A stretch of 64,000 nucleotides of DNA, from NCBI GenBank assembly GCA_030446745.1, contig JAUJMS010000002.1, positions 1-64,000 on the forward strand, in the 5' to 3' direction. Of the stretch, positions 36,424 to 49,862 are shown one piece after another. The translations under genes were made by a program, and so were the position numbers. Under the pieces are notes generated by a model. It was not told the DNA's origin. It made no database searches and saw only the letters and a list, made by a program, of their open reading frames with translations. The stretch is from Egibacteraceae bacterium. GTDB lineage: Bacteria > Actinomycetota > Nitriliruptoria > Euzebyales > Egibacteraceae. Positions within the stretch are counted from its first letter, which is position 1, and every line of letters starts with the position of its first letter.

Positions 36424-37056
36424 ATGACGACCGAGCACCAGGTGCTGACCGTGACCGACGGGGCGCGGGACAAGGCGCTGCGCATCCGCGCCCGCGATCC
36501 CGACGCGCAACGGCTCGCGCTGTGGCTGCGCGTGACCGGCGTCACGGCGGGGCGCTACGACGTCGTCATGACGCTGGACCACCTCGACCGGGTGACCGCC
36601 GACGACGTCGTGCAGCACACCGGCGACCTGCCGGTGGTCGTGCCCACCGACAGCGTCGACGCGCTGCGCGGCGCGCGCCTGTACCTCGACGGCGACCTGG
36701 AGTCCGGCGGGATCGCGCTGGACAACCCGAACACGCCGCCGCTGCCGGCGCCGCCCCCGCCGCTGGGCGGCGACCTGAGCGGGACCACCGCGCAGCGCCT
36801 CCTCCGGGTACTGGCCGAACAGATCAACCCCGCCATCGCGTCCCACGGGGGCGCGGCCGAGCTGGTCGCGGTCGAGGGGACGACCGCCTACCTGCGGCTG
36901 AGCGGCGGCTGCCAGGGCTGCGGCATGGCGTCGGTGACCTTGAACCAGGGCATCGTGGCGGCGCTGCGCGAGGCGGTACCGGAGATCTCCGACGTCGTCG
37001 ACGTCACCGACCACGCCAGCGGCACCAACCCCTACATGACCGCCGCGAAGAAGTAG
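36424..37056 (+). CDS. nfuA: NfuA-type Fe-S cluster carrier
   Basis: A 210-aa scaffold that passes 4Fe-4S clusters to target enzymes. Residues 1-100 are a degenerate A-type (HesB-like) domain, ending LDNPNTP. Residues 115-195 are the NifU C-terminal domain with GGAAELVAVEGTTAYLRLSGG and the cluster-binding CQGC near residue 164, then EAVPEISDVVDVTDH. A Pro-rich linker joins the two. The ATG follows a weak ribosome site. No SUF genes are in the window. Confidence 0.88.
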   Translation: MTTEHQVLTVTDGARDKALRIRARDPDAQRLALWLRVTGVTAGRYDVVMTLDHLDRVTADDVVQHTGDLPVVVPTDSVDALRGARLYLDGDLESGGIALDNPNTPPLPAPPPPLGGDLSGTTAQRLLRVLAEQINPAIASHGGAAELVAVEGTTAYLRLSGGCQGCGMASVTLNQGIVAALREAVPEISDVVDVTDHASGTNPYMTAAKK

Positions 37057-37081
37057 CGGCAGCCCGCTGGAAAGGCCCGCC

Positions 37082-37987
37082 ATGGACGTCCTGCGCACGC
37101 CCGACGAGCGCTTCGCCGACTTGCCGGACTGGCCCTACGCCCCCCACTACGTCGACGTCGACGACGGCAGCGGACAGGCGCTGCGCATGGCGGCGGTCGA
37201 CGAGGGACCCCGCAACGCCGACCCCGTGCTGCTGCTGCACGGCGAGCCGAGCTGGTCGTACCTGTACCGCTTCATGATCCCGGTTCTCGTCGACGCCGGC
37301 TGCCGCGTCGTCGCTCCTGACCTCGTCGGCTTCGGCCGCTCGGACAAGCCCGCCGACGTCGCCGACCACAGCTACGCCCGCCACGTCGCCTGGACCGCGG
37401 CGCTGCTCGACGGCCTGGACCTGCACCGGATCACCCTCGTCGGGCAGGACTGGGGCGGGTTGATCGGGCTGCGGCTGGTCGCCGAGCACCCGCAGCGCTT
37501 CGCGCGCGTCGTGGCGGCGAACACCGGCCTGCCGACCGGCGACCAGCAGCTGCCGCCCGAGTGGCACGCCTTTCGCCAGTGGGTCGCCGACGCCGAGACG
37601 CTGCCGATCGGCAAGCTGATCAACGCCGGAACGACGACGGACCTGTCGCCCGAGGTGCGCGCCGCCTACGAGGCCCCGTTCCCCGACGAGCGCTACAAGG
37701 CCGGTCCCCGCGCCTTTCCCAACCTCGTGCCGCGGACCCCGGACGACCCCGCTGCCGACGCGAACCGCCGCGCGTGGACGACGCTGACCCGTCTGCAGCT
37801 GCCGTTCTTGACCGCGTTCAGCGACGGCGACCCGATCACCCGCGGCGCCGAACGCCCGCTGCAGGAGCACATGCCCGGAGCGCGCGGGCGCCGCCACGCG
37901 ACCATCCGCGACGCCGGACACTTCCTCCAAGAGGACCGCGGCGCCGAGCTCGCCCGCGTCGTCGCCGACTTCGTCGCCGAAACGTAA
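37082..37987 (+). CDS. Haloalkane dehalogenase-like alpha/beta hydrolase
   Basis: Alpha/beta hydrolase of 301 aa with every haloalkane dehalogenase (HLD-I) hallmark: oxyanion-hole [11 protein letters not shown] near residue 60, the nucleophile elbow GQDWGG (Asp with the halide-binding Trp after it) near residue 122, catalytic acid in FSDGDPIT near 255, and catalytic His in [10 protein letters not shown] near 282. [12 protein letters not shown] is also typical. Such enzymes hydrolyse haloalkanes to alcohols, though natural substrates are mostly unknown. A GGAAAGG site precedes the ATG. It follows nfuA by 25 bp. Confidence 0.88.
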   Translation: MDVLRTPDERFADLPDWPYAPHYVDVDDGSGQALRMAAVDEGPRNADPVLLLHGEPSWSYLYRFMIPVLVDAGCRVVAPDLVGFGRSDKPADVADHSYARHVAWTAALLDGLDLHRITLVGQDWGGLIGLRLVAEHPQRFARVVAANTGLPTGDQQLPPEWHAFRQWVADAETLPIGKLINAGTTTDLSPEVRAAYEAPFPDERYKAGPRAFPNLVPRTPDDPAADANRRAWTTLTRLQLPFLTAFSDGDPITRGAERPLQEHMPGARGRRHATIRDAGHFLQEDRGAELARVVADFVAET

Positions 37988-38075
37988 CCCCGGCGGACGT
38001 TCGCGCGCGTGGCGCCCGCGGGCGCTGGGCATGGTGGCAAGCAGCCCCCCAACCGTGTTGTCAAGGAGTGCCGGC

Positions 38076-40052
38076 GTGAGCGACGACCTCGACCTGCTTG
38101 CGGTCAACACCATCCGCACGCTGGCGATCGACGCCGTCGAGCAGGCGAACTCGGGACATCCCGGCACCCCGATGGCGCTGGCGCCGCTGGGCTACGCGCT
38201 GTTCACCCGCCACCTCGCACACGACCCGGCCGAGCCCGAGTGGTCGGACCGCGATCGGTTCGTGCTCAGCGCCGGCCACGCCTCGATGCTGCTGTACGCG
38301 CTCCTGCACCTGACCGGCTACGACCTGCCGCTCGAAGAGATCCGCCGGTTCCGCCAGCTGCACAGCGCCACGCCCGGACACCCCGAGCACTTCGAGACGC
38401 CGGGGGTGGACATGACCACCGGCCCGCTGGGCCAGGGCGTCGGGTCGGCGGTCGGCATGGCGCTGGCGGAGCGGCTGCTCGCCGCTCGCTTCAACCGCCC
38501 CGGCCACGAGATCGTCAATCACCGCACCTGGGTGATCGCGAGCGACGGCGACGTCATGGAGGGCGTCGCGTCAGAAGCCGCCAGCCTCGCCGGCCACCTC
38601 GGCTTGGACAAGCTCGTCGTCGTCTACGACGACAACCGCATCACCTTGTCGGGCCCGGCGAACGACAGCCTGTCCGAGGACGTCGTCGCGCGCTTCGCCG
38701 CGTACGGCTGGCGCACCCTCGACGTCGAGGACGTCAACGACCTCGCCGAGCTCGACACCGTGCTGAAGCAGGCGGCGTCGCCGGACGGGCGTCCGACGCT
38801 GATCCGCTATCCGTCCACGATCGGCTTCGGGTCGCCGAACAAGGCGGACAGCTACAAGGCGCACGGTTCGCCGCTGGGCGCCGACGAGGTCGCCGCGACC
38901 AAGCGCAACCTCGGCTGGTCCTACGACGAGCCGTTCACCGTGCCGGAGGAGGTCCGCCGGTTGACCGACCAGCGCGAGCGCGGTGGGCAGGCGCACGACG
39001 AATGGCGCCGACGCTTCGAGCGCTACCGCGGCGAGCATCCCGACCTCGCCGCCGAGTACGAGCGCCTGATGGCGGGCCGGCTGCCCGACGGTTGGGACAC
39101 CGACCTGCCCACCTTCGACAGCGGTGACGCCCTCGCGACGCGCAAGGCGTCCGGCGCGGCGCTCAACGCCATCGCCCCGCACATGCCGGAGCTGTTCGGC
39201 GGCTCGGCCGACCTGTCGACGTCGAACAACACCGACATCGACGACGGCGGCCTGGTCACCCGCGAGCGCTTCGACGCGCGCAACCTCAACTACGGCGTCC
39301 GCGAACACGCGATGGCCGCGGCGATGAACGGCTTGGCGCTGCACGGCGGCGTGCGGCCCTTCGCGGGGACGTTTCTGACCTTCACCGACTACCTGCGCCC
39401 GTCGCTGCGGCTCGCCTGCCTCATGGGGCTGCCCGTCATCTACGTGATGACCCACGACTCGATCGGGCTGGGCGAGGACGGCCCCACCCACCAGCCGATC
39501 GAGCACCTCGCCGCCCTGCGCGCCATCCCGGGTCTGCATGTGCTGCGCCCCGCCGACGCGCGCGAGACCGTCGGGGCATGGCGCCACGCGGTGTCGCGCA
39601 CCGACGGGCCGACGCTGCTCGCGCTGTCGCGCCAGGACCTTCCGGTGCTCGAGCGCACGTCCGCCGACGCCGTCGAGCGCGGGGCGTACGTCGTCGCGGG
39701 CGGCGACCGCGACGCCGACGTCGTGCTCGTGGCGACCGGCTCGGAGGTCGCGCTGGCCGTCGCCGCCGCCGAGGAGCTGGCCGGCCGCGACGTCGCGGCG
39801 ACGGTCGTGTCCATGCCCTCGTGGGAGCTGTTCGCCGACCAGGACGACGACTACCAGGAGGCGATCCTGCCCGCCGACGTGCCGGTCCTTTCGGTCGAGG
39901 CGGCAACCAGCTTCGGCTGGTCGCGCTGGGCCGACGACTCCGTCGCGATCGACGGCTTCGGCGCGTCGGCGCCGGCGGCGGACCTGTTTGAACTGTTCGG
40001 CTTCACCCCTGAGGCGGTAGCCGAGGCCGCCCTCGACCTTGTTGAGGACTGA
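38076..40052 (+). CDS. tkt: Transketolase
   Basis: Thiamine-diphosphate enzyme of the pentose phosphate pathway, 658 aa. I chose the GTG at 38076 because AAGGAG lies seven bases upstream; an ATG at 38031 would add 15 residues with no ribosome site. Motifs: [16 protein letters not shown] near 25, [16 protein letters not shown] near 115, the ThDP-binding [19 protein letters not shown] near 160, and the pyrimidine domain [21 protein letters not shown] near 410, with [16 protein letters not shown]. It is followed by transaldolase, 5 bp on, the common actinobacterial order. Confidence 0.96.
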   Translation: MSDDLDLLAVNTIRTLAIDAVEQANSGHPGTPMALAPLGYALFTRHLAHDPAEPEWSDRDRFVLSAGHASMLLYALLHLTGYDLPLEEIRRFRQLHSATPGHPEHFETPGVDMTTGPLGQGVGSAVGMALAERLLAARFNRPGHEIVNHRTWVIASDGDVMEGVASEAASLAGHLGLDKLVVVYDDNRITLSGPANDSLSEDVVARFAAYGWRTLDVEDVNDLAELDTVLKQAASPDGRPTLIRYPSTIGFGSPNKADSYKAHGSPLGADEVAATKRNLGWSYDEPFTVPEEVRRLTDQRERGGQAHDEWRRRFERYRGEHPDLAAEYERLMAGRLPDGWDTDLPTFDSGDALATRKASGAALNAIAPHMPELFGGSADLSTSNNTDIDDGGLVTRERFDARNLNYGVREHAMAAAMNGLALHGGVRPFAGTFLTFTDYLRPSLRLACLMGLPVIYVMTHDSIGLGEDGPTHQPIEHLAALRAIPGLHVLRPADARETVGAWRHAVSRTDGPTLLALSRQDLPVLERTSADAVERGAYVVAGGDRDADVVLVATGSEVALAVAAAEELAGRDVAATVVSMPSWELFADQDDDYQEAILPADVPVLSVEAATSFGWSRWADDSVAIDGFGASAPAADLFELFGFTPEAVAEAALDLVED

Positions 40053-40057
40053 CGACG

Positions 40058-41134
40058 ATGACCAACGCCCTCCAGCAGCTCCAGCAGCTCGGCCAGTCGA
40101 TCTGGCTCGACTCGATCCAGCGGTCCTACCTCGCGCCAGGGGGCTACCTGCCGTCGCTGCTCCACGCCGGCGAGGTCGACGGGCTGACGTCGAACCCGTC
40201 GATCTTCGAGAAGGCCATCGGCGACGACGAGGCCTACGACGAGCAGCTCGCGGAGCTGAAAGGCAGCGACCCGCGCACCGCGCTGTGGTCGCTGATGAAG
40301 CGTGACATCGTCGACGCCTGCGACCTGTTCCTGCCGTTGTACCGCGAGTCGTCGGCGACGAAGGGCTACGTGTCGATCGAGCTGGACCCCGCGAGCGCCT
40401 TCGACACCGAGGAAAGCGTCGCGGAGGGGCTCGCGCTGTTCGCTGAGCTGGACCGGCCCAACCTCATGGTGAAGGTGCCAGGCACGGAGCCAGGGCTCGG
40501 CGCGATCCCCCGGTTGCTCGCCGAGGGCGTCAACGTCAACGTCACGCTGCTGTTCTCGGTCGCCCGCTACGAGACCGTCGCGCAGGCCTACCTCGAGGGG
40601 CTGCGCCGGCGCGCCGACGCGGGGGGCGACCTCGCGACGCTGTCCAGCGTCGCGTCGTTCTTCGTCAGCCGTGTCGACAGCAAGGTCGACGCGGTGCTCG
40701 GCGACGACTCGCCGCGGCTGGCGACCGCCGCGATCGCGAACGCCCGCGCCGCCTATGAGTCGTTCGAGCGAATCTTCCGCGGACCCGACTTCGCCGAGCT
40801 GGCAGCCGCCGGCGCGCACGTGCAGCGCCCGCTGTGGGCGTCGACGTCGGTGAAGAACCCGGCGTACCGCGACGTGCTCTACGTCGAGGAGCTGGCCGGT
40901 CCCGACACGGTCAACACCATGCCCGAGAAGACGCTGGACGCGGCGCGCGACCACGCCGTCATCGAGGACCGCCTGTCGGGCAGCGGCGGCGAGGCGAAGC
41001 AGCAGCTCCAGCGCCTCGCCGAGCAGGGCGTCGACCTGAACCAGATCACCAAGGAGCTGGAGACCGAGGGCGTCGAAAAGTTCGTCGAGGCGTTCGAGGC
41101 CGCCGTCGCCAACGTCGCCGAGCACGTCGGCTGA
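40058..41134 (+). CDS. tal: Transaldolase
   Basis: Class I aldolase-type enzyme of the non-oxidative pentose phosphate pathway, 358 aa, the actinobacterial subtype. It opens QSIWLDSIQRSYL and GEVDGLTSNPSIFEKAI. The Schiff-base Lys is in RPNLMVKVPGTEPGLGAI near residue 140. NVNVTLLFSVARYE and RPLWASTSVKNPAYRDVLYVEEL follow. It lies five bases after the tkt stop with a GAGGA site, so the two are one unit. Confidence 0.95.
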   Translation: MTNALQQLQQLGQSIWLDSIQRSYLAPGGYLPSLLHAGEVDGLTSNPSIFEKAIGDDEAYDEQLAELKGSDPRTALWSLMKRDIVDACDLFLPLYRESSATKGYVSIELDPASAFDTEESVAEGLALFAELDRPNLMVKVPGTEPGLGAIPRLLAEGVNVNVTLLFSVARYETVAQAYLEGLRRRADAGGDLATLSSVASFFVSRVDSKVDAVLGDDSPRLATAAIANARAAYESFERIFRGPDFAELAAAGAHVQRPLWASTSVKNPAYRDVLYVEELAGPDTVNTMPEKTLDAARDHAVIEDRLSGSGGEAKQQLQRLAEQGVDLNQITKELETEGVEKFVEAFEAAVANVAEHVG

Positions 41135-41142
41135 CCGCGCGA

Positions 41143-41159
41143 CGGCGGCGCAGCCGCCG
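41143..41159 (+). terminator. Short GC hairpin after tal
   Basis: CGGCGGC-GCA-GCCGCCG, a 7-bp perfect stem with a three-base loop between the convergent tal and nitroreductase genes. No T-tract; a weak candidate. Confidence 0.35.
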
Positions 41160-41168
41160 CGGGGGGCG

Positions 41169-41759
41169 CTACCAGCGGTCGCGGTGCACGACGTCGCCGA
41201 GCGGCCGCCGGCCGCGCGCCAGCGACGCCGACGGCCGCTGCTCGGCTGACGGATGGCCCAGGGTCGCAAGGCCCACGACGGCGACCTCGCGCGGGATCGC
41301 GAGCAGGCGGCGCAGGCCGGCCCGGTCCGCGACGTCGAGGAACCCCGCGGCGAGCCCCTCATCGACCGCGGCGAGCGACAGCAGCATGACCGCCGCCCCG
41401 GCGTCGACCCACCAGAACGGCACCTCCCACCCCGCCGGCCCCGCCGAGGCGATCTTGTCAGGCGCGGCGTAGCGCATCCGGTAGTCCTGGGGGCTCACGC
41501 ACACGACGACGTGGACCGGCGCTCGCGACAGCCACGGGTCGAATCCGCGGGCGACGTAGGCGTCCTCGTTGCACAGCGCCGCGACCCCGGCGCGGGTCCT
41601 GGCCGCGGTGACGACGACGAACGACACCGACTGCGTCCAACCCGCACTGGGCCCGCGCCGCGCCACGTCGAGGACCCGGTCCACCGCCGCGGCGTCCACC
41701 GGGTCGGGACGGTACGAGCGGACCCTCCGCCGCCGCCGGACGACGTCGCCGAACTCCAC
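41169..41759 (-). CDS. Nitroreductase-family FMN oxidoreductase
   Basis: A 196-aa nitroreductase fold protein. The phosphate/FMN-binding start is EFGDVVRRRRRVRSYRPDPVD, then ARRGPSAGWTQSVSFVVV near residue 35 and DAGAAVMLLSLAAVDEGLAAGF near residue 118, followed by PREVAVVGLATLGHP. Members reduce nitro groups, quinones or flavins, or serve in cofactor synthesis; the substrate is unknown. The C-terminal tail is Arg-rich. It lies 16 bp downstream of the topoisomerase subunit A gene on the same strand. Confidence 0.85.
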   Translation of the reverse strand: MEFGDVVRRRRRVRSYRPDPVDAAAVDRVLDVARRGPSAGWTQSVSFVVVTAARTRAGVAALCNEDAYVARGFDPWLSRAPVHVVVCVSPQDYRMRYAAPDKIASAGPAGWEVPFWWVDAGAAVMLLSLAAVDEGLAAGFLDVADRAGLRRLLAIPREVAVVGLATLGHPSAEQRPSASLARGRRPLGDVVHRDRW

Positions 41760-41775
41760 GGCCGCGAAGCCGGCG

Positions 41776-44147
<2,372 letters not shown>

Positions 44148-44199
44148 GCCCGCGATTGTGCCAGCGGGGCGGCGCTCCGCCCCGTTGGCATCCCCACCG

Positions 44200-44637
44200 T
44201 CAGGTCAGCGAGGCGTCGAGCGTGATCTCGACGTTGCCGGCGATGGCCTGCGACAGCGGGCAGCCGTCCTTGGCGGCCGCAGCCGCCTGCTGGAAGGCGT
44301 CGGCGTCGATGCCGGGCACCGTGCCGCGCACCGTGAGCGCGACCTTGCTGACGTGCGGACCGCCGTCGAGCGAGAACGTCGCCACCGCCGACGTCTCGAG
44401 CCGCTCGGGCGCGTTGCCGGCGTCGGTCAGCGCCTTGGACAGCGCCATCGAGAAACACGAGGCGTGCGCCGCCGCGAGCAGCTCCTCGGGACTCGTCGTT
44501 CCCTGCGGGTCCTCGGCGCGACGGGGAAACGACACCGTCAGCGGCTCAGCGGCGTGCGACGAGTCCAACGACGTCTGCCCGGACCCGCTCGTCAGGTCGC
44601 CCTGCCAGATCGTCGTCGCCTTGCGGTCGGCAGCCAT
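44200..44637 (-). CDS. OsmC/Ohr-family organic hydroperoxide protein
   Basis: A 145-aa OsmC-type thiol peroxidase. The ATG at 44637 has AAGGAG seven bases upstream. [19 protein letters not shown] opens the domain; [23 protein letters not shown] near residue 50 carries the peroxidatic Cys, and [22 protein letters not shown] near residue 120 the second Cys. This is the OsmC subgroup (cytosolic, acts on organic peroxides) rather than Ohr. It lies between the two topoisomerase subunit genes, divergent from the unknown gene at 44789. Confidence 0.9.
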   Translation of the reverse strand: MAADRKATTIWQGDLTSGSGQTSLDSSHAAEPLTVSFPRRAEDPQGTTSPEELLAAAHASCFSMALSKALTDAGNAPERLETSAVATFSLDGGPHVSKVALTVRGTVPGIDADAFQQAAAAAKDGCPLSQAIAGNVEITLDASLT

Positions 44638-44788
44638 ACATCTGCTCCTTGTCGGTCGGGGTGGTGGCGAGCCTACCCACCGCCGGGGCGTCAACCGCCG
44701 GCCGGGATGTCCACAGGCCGCCACCGTCGCGCCCCGGTGCGCCGGCCGCTCCCGGTGACCATGCCCGCAGCGACGAACGGAGGCTGCC

Positions 44789-45343
44789 GTGGCGCACTGG
44801 GACGAACGCTTCGACCTGTTCCGCACGCTCGCCGCAGACGACCTGGAGGACGGCGACGACGTGTTCGCGACGGTCGTCGGCTTCAACGGCGACCACGGGG
44901 TGGTGCTGGTCGGCGTGCGCGACTTCTTGCAGGGCACCCACATCGCGGCCCTGACCGAGGCGCTGTCGCTGCCGTGGGGGTTGGGCTGCAGCCGGTTTTG
45001 CGTGGCGCTGGCCGGGCGGGCGTGGTCGCTGGACGACCCGATCCCGCCGGTGGCCGGCGACGCCGACCTGCGTCAGCGGGTGGTGGCGGTCGAGGAGGTC
45101 GCCGGCGGCGACGGGCACCCACGCCGGGCGAGCCACCTGCTGCCGTTCACCCGCCACGCCGGCGGCGTCACCTGGCACGACCGCGTCACGATGTCCGCGT
45201 CGCAGGGCCCGGTCGGCGACATGCTGGCGATCCTGGCGTCGCGCCCGCCCGGGCGACCGGTGACCGACGGCGACGTGCTGGAGTGCATCGCGTCGCTGGA
45301 CCGCAAGGGTCACGCGGTCAACGTCTTCGTGCGCCAACCCTGA
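44789..45343 (+). CDS. Hypothetical protein, 184 aa
   Basis: A soluble-looking acidic protein from a GTG with GGAGG five bases upstream. It has no signal peptide or membrane segment. Notable features: a Cys pair in WGLGCSRFCVALAGRAWSLDDP near residue 70, a His-rich centre (GGDGHPRRASHLLPFTRHAGGVTWHD, read in two parts) and the ending RKGHAVNVFVRQP. I recognise no family. The frame is unbroken and has a good ribosome site, so it is probably expressed; it lies opposite to and between the topoisomerase genes. Confidence 0.6.
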   Translation: MAHWDERFDLFRTLAADDLEDGDDVFATVVGFNGDHGVVLVGVRDFLQGTHIAALTEALSLPWGLGCSRFCVALAGRAWSLDDPIPPVAGDADLRQRVVAVEEVAGGDGHPRRASHLLPFTRHAGGVTWHDRVTMSASQGPVGDMLAILASRPPGRPVTDGDVLECIASLDRKGHAVNVFVRQP

Positions 45344-45358
45344 CCCGCGAACTTCCGG

Positions 45359-47270
<1,912 letters not shown>

Positions 47271-47333
47271 GGCCGCCATTGTGCCGACCGGCACCCCGCA
47301 ACCCCGCAGGACGCACCGGCGGCGGTGGGTGGA

Positions 47334-47519
47334 TCAGCGCAGCAACAGCACGACGATGAGCGCGAACACCGCCAGGCCAGCGAGCAGGGTGAGGATGCGG
47401 AACGGCGCCCCGACCGCCGGCGGCCGCGACTCCTCGCCGCGTTCGGCGAACGCTTTGAACATCCCCGTGTCGGCGCCCTCGTCGCCCGGTTCGGGCGCGG
47501 TTCCTTGGCTGTGGTCCAT
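47334..47519 (-). CDS. Small C-tail membrane protein, unknown
   Basis: A 61-aa protein: an acidic N-terminal part (DHSQGTAPEPGDEGADTGMF), then FKAFAERGEE, and one C-terminal helix RILTLLAGLAVFALIVVLLL ending in Arg. The topology would be N-in with a C-terminal anchor. It lies between the topoisomerase B gene and the dapE cluster on the same strand. No family recognised. Confidence 0.55.
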   Translation of the reverse strand: MDHSQGTAPEPGDEGADTGMFKAFAERGEESRPPAVGAPFRILTLLAGLAVFALIVVLLLR

Positions 47520-47530
47520 CGCCACGGACC

Positions 47531-47614
47531 CTACCGCGTCAGCCAGTAGCCCATCGCGATGGCGCCCGCGGCCATCACCACACCGACCAACAGCCCCTGC
47601 ACGAAGTCCGACAT
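47531..47614 (-). CDS. 27-aa membrane microprotein after dapE
   Basis: ATG TCG GAC TTC reads as a 27-residue product, SDFVQGLLVGVVMAAGAIA then MGYWLTR, that is almost entirely one membrane helix with a positive C-terminus. The ribosome site AGGAGGAG lies inside the dapE end. Stop and start share one base as TGATG, so translation is coupled to dapE. The reading frame is short, but helix, ribosome site and coupling together support it. Confidence 0.6.
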   Translation of the reverse strand: MSDFVQGLLVGVVMAAGAIAMGYWLTR

Positions 47615-48696
47615 CACTCCTCCTGTCCGCCGTCGGCCGGCTCATCGTCGCCGAGGAAGCGCGCCAACGTCGAGCGCGCCGCGACGAGGTTGCCCTCCGG
47701 AACCCACTCCCCCGCCTGGTGCGCCTGCGACGTCACGCCGGGACCGTAGTTCAGTGCCGGCACGCCCGCCGCCGACAGCCGCGCGACGTCGGTCCAGGCC
47801 TGCTTGGGGGCGACCTCGGTTCCGGCGGTGGCGAGGAAGGTCGCCACGAGCGGCGCGTTCCGGTGGGGGCGCGCCGAGGGGGCGCGGTCGACGACCGTCA
47901 CAGCACCGCGGTCCCCGACGAGGTCGCGCAGGCGCGCCTCCGCCGTCGCGGGGTCCTTGTCCGGCGCGAAGCGGTAGTTCAGGTTGACGGTGAACGCGTC
48001 GGGGACGACGTTGCGGGCGTTGGCGGTCCACGCCTGGGTTGCGGTGACCACCTCGCGGTAGACCAGCCCGTCGACGGTGACGTCGTCGGGCGCGCGGTCG
48101 TGCAGCTCGGTGAGCAGCCCACCCGCGGCGGTCAGCGCGTTGGTGCCCTGCCACGGGCGCGCCGCGTGGGCGGCGCGGCCGGCGAAGGCGACCTGCGCGT
48201 GCAACGCGCCGAGACAGCCCAGGTGCACCGCCAGGTCGGTCGGCTCGAGCACGACGGCGAGCGCGGCGTCGCGCAGGTCGGGCATCGCGTCGAGCACGGG
48301 GCCGAGCTCGTTGCCGTCGTGCGGCCCCTCCTCGCCGGCGTAGGCGACGAGCACGATGTCGTAGGGGCCGGCGCGCAGGCGGGCGTCCTCGAAGCAGTCC
48401 ATCGCGACGGCGAGACCGCTTTTCATGTCGCTCGCCCCACGACCCACGATGCGGTCGCCGTCGCGGCGCGGCGTCCGGTCCGCGTCGCTCGGCGGCACGA
48501 CGTCGGTGTGGCCGGCGAGCAGCACGACGGGCCGGCCGTCGCCGGCGCCGCCGACGACGACCGACGCGCCGCTGCGCCGGAGCCGCTCCCCCGCCGCGGT
48601 GTAGCGCGCGGCGAGCCAGTCAGCGATCGGACCCTCCTGGCCGGTGACGCACGGCAGAGCGAGCAGCTCGAGCAGCAGGTCGCCGAGCGCGGTCAC
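47614..48696 (-). CDS. dapE: Succinyl-diaminopimelate desuccinylase
   Basis: M20 zinc hydrolase, 360 aa, releasing succinate from N-succinyl-LL-diaminopimelate in lysine and cell-wall synthesis. Metal site: LLAGHTDVVPPSD (His) near residue 67, GRGASDMKSGLAV (Asp) near 99, the catalytic Glu pair in YAGEEGPHDGNELG near 133, and VLEPTDLAVHLGCLGALHAQV. The last His ligand is in GPGVTSQAHQAGEWVPEG near 325. The GTG start overlaps the stop of the aminotransferase (GTGA). Confidence 0.93.
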   Translation of the reverse strand: MTALGDLLLELLALPCVTGQEGPIADWLAARYTAAGERLRRSGASVVVGGAGDGRPVVLLAGHTDVVPPSDADRTPRRDGDRIVGRGASDMKSGLAVAMDCFEDARLRAGPYDIVLVAYAGEEGPHDGNELGPVLDAMPDLRDAALAVVLEPTDLAVHLGCLGALHAQVAFAGRAAHAARPWQGTNALTAAGGLLTELHDRAPDDVTVDGLVYREVVTATQAWTANARNVVPDAFTVNLNYRFAPDKDPATAEARLRDLVGDRGAVTVVDRAPSARPHRNAPLVATFLATAGTEVAPKQAWTDVARLSAAGVPALNYGPGVTSQAHQAGEWVPEGNLVAARSTLARFLGDDEPADGGQEE

Positions 48697-49862
48697 AGCG
48701 CCGCCCGCAGGACCGCGAGGAACCGTTCGACGTCGGCGGCGGTGTTGTAGACGTGCGGGGAGACGCGCACCGCGTCGCCGCGCAGGCTCACGACGACGTT
48801 GGCGTCGGCGAGCCGGCTGGCCAGGTCGGGCGGCGGGCCGCCGGGCAGGCGCAGCCCGACGATGTGCGGCGCGCGCAGGGCGGCCGGAGCCACCACGGCG
48901 CCGGCTGCGGTCGCGCCGGCGGCGACGGCGTCGCACAGCGGCGCGATCGTTGCGGCGACCGCGGCGACGCCCCAGTCGAGCAGGCGCCGCAGCGCGGCGA
49001 GCGCCATCGGCAGGAGCACGAAGTTCGACGCCTCGCCGACGTCGTAGCGCCGCGCGCCGGGGCGCAGCGCGTCGGTGTACTCGACGAGCCGTGCGAAGTC
49101 CTCGCTGCCGGCACGCCCGGCCCAGTGAAACTCCAGCGGCCGCCCATCGCGCCGGTGCGGGGCCACCCAGCAAAAGCCGAGGCTGTACGGGCCGAGCAGC
49201 CACTTGTAGCCGGCGGCGACGAGGAAGTCCGGCTGGACCGTGCGGACGTCGAACGGCAGCGCACCCAGGCTCTGCGTCGCGTCGACGACGAGCGCCGCGC
49301 CGCGCGCGCGGGCGGCGTGCCCGACACGCCCGAGGTCGAGCAGCCCACCGTCGGTCCAGTGGCAGTTCGGCACGGCGACGACCGCGGTCGCGTCGTCGAT
49401 CGCGGCGAGCACCGCCGCCGTCCAGTCGCCGTCGGCGGGGCGGGCGACCGACACGAGCCGCCCACCGCCGCGGGCGACGGCGTCGCGCCACGGGTAGACG
49501 TTGGACGGGTACTGCTCCGCCAGAACGACCACCGTCCGGCCGGGCGGGATCGGCAGGTTCGCGGCGGCCAGGCTCAGCCCGTAGCTGGCCGACGGCACGA
49601 CCGCCACGCCGTCCGCGTCGCCGCCGACGAGGCGCGCGACGAGGTCGCGGGCCACCTCGAGGTCGTCGAAGAAGTCTGCCGGCTTGAGGGTCCACGGCGC
49701 CGCTTTCCGCCGGACGGCGGCGACGCCGGCCTCCGTCACGCCGCGCAGCTGCGGCGCCATGAACGCGCAGTTGAGGTACGCGAGGTCGTCGGGCAGCTCG
49801 AACAGGTCCCGCTGGCATGGCAGCGCGACGACGGTCGAGGCGGCATCGGCGGCGGTGCTCAC
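48693..49862 (-). CDS. Class V PLP aminotransferase embedded in the dap operon
   Basis: PLP enzyme of 389 aa of the class V fold. [19 protein letters not shown] opens the protein; [16 protein letters not shown] near 90, [16 protein letters not shown] near 195 (PLP Asp) and the Schiff-base Lys in [17 protein letters not shown] near 220. The tail [20 protein letters not shown] lacks the desulfurase Cys loop, and the pattern resembles the kynureninase/isopenicillin epimerase-like group. It is coupled on both sides to dapD and dapE by GTGA overlaps. The usual succinyl-DAP aminotransferase (dapC, class I/II) is present at 52259, so its own reaction is unknown. Confidence 0.87.
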   Translation of the reverse strand: MSTAADAASTVVALPCQRDLFELPDDLAYLNCAFMAPQLRGVTEAGVAAVRRKAAPWTLKPADFFDDLEVARDLVARLVGGDADGVAVVPSASYGLSLAAANLPIPPGRTVVVLAEQYPSNVYPWRDAVARGGGRLVSVARPADGDWTAAVLAAIDDATAVVAVPNCHWTDGGLLDLGRVGHAARARGAALVVDATQSLGALPFDVRTVQPDFLVAAGYKWLLGPYSLGFCWVAPHRRDGRPLEFHWAGRAGSEDFARLVEYTDALRPGARRYDVGEASNFVLLPMALAALRRLLDWGVAAVAATIAPLCDAVAAGATAAGAVVAPAALRAPHIVGLRLPGGPPPDLASRLADANVVVSLRGDAVRVSPHVYNTAADVERFLAVLRAAL

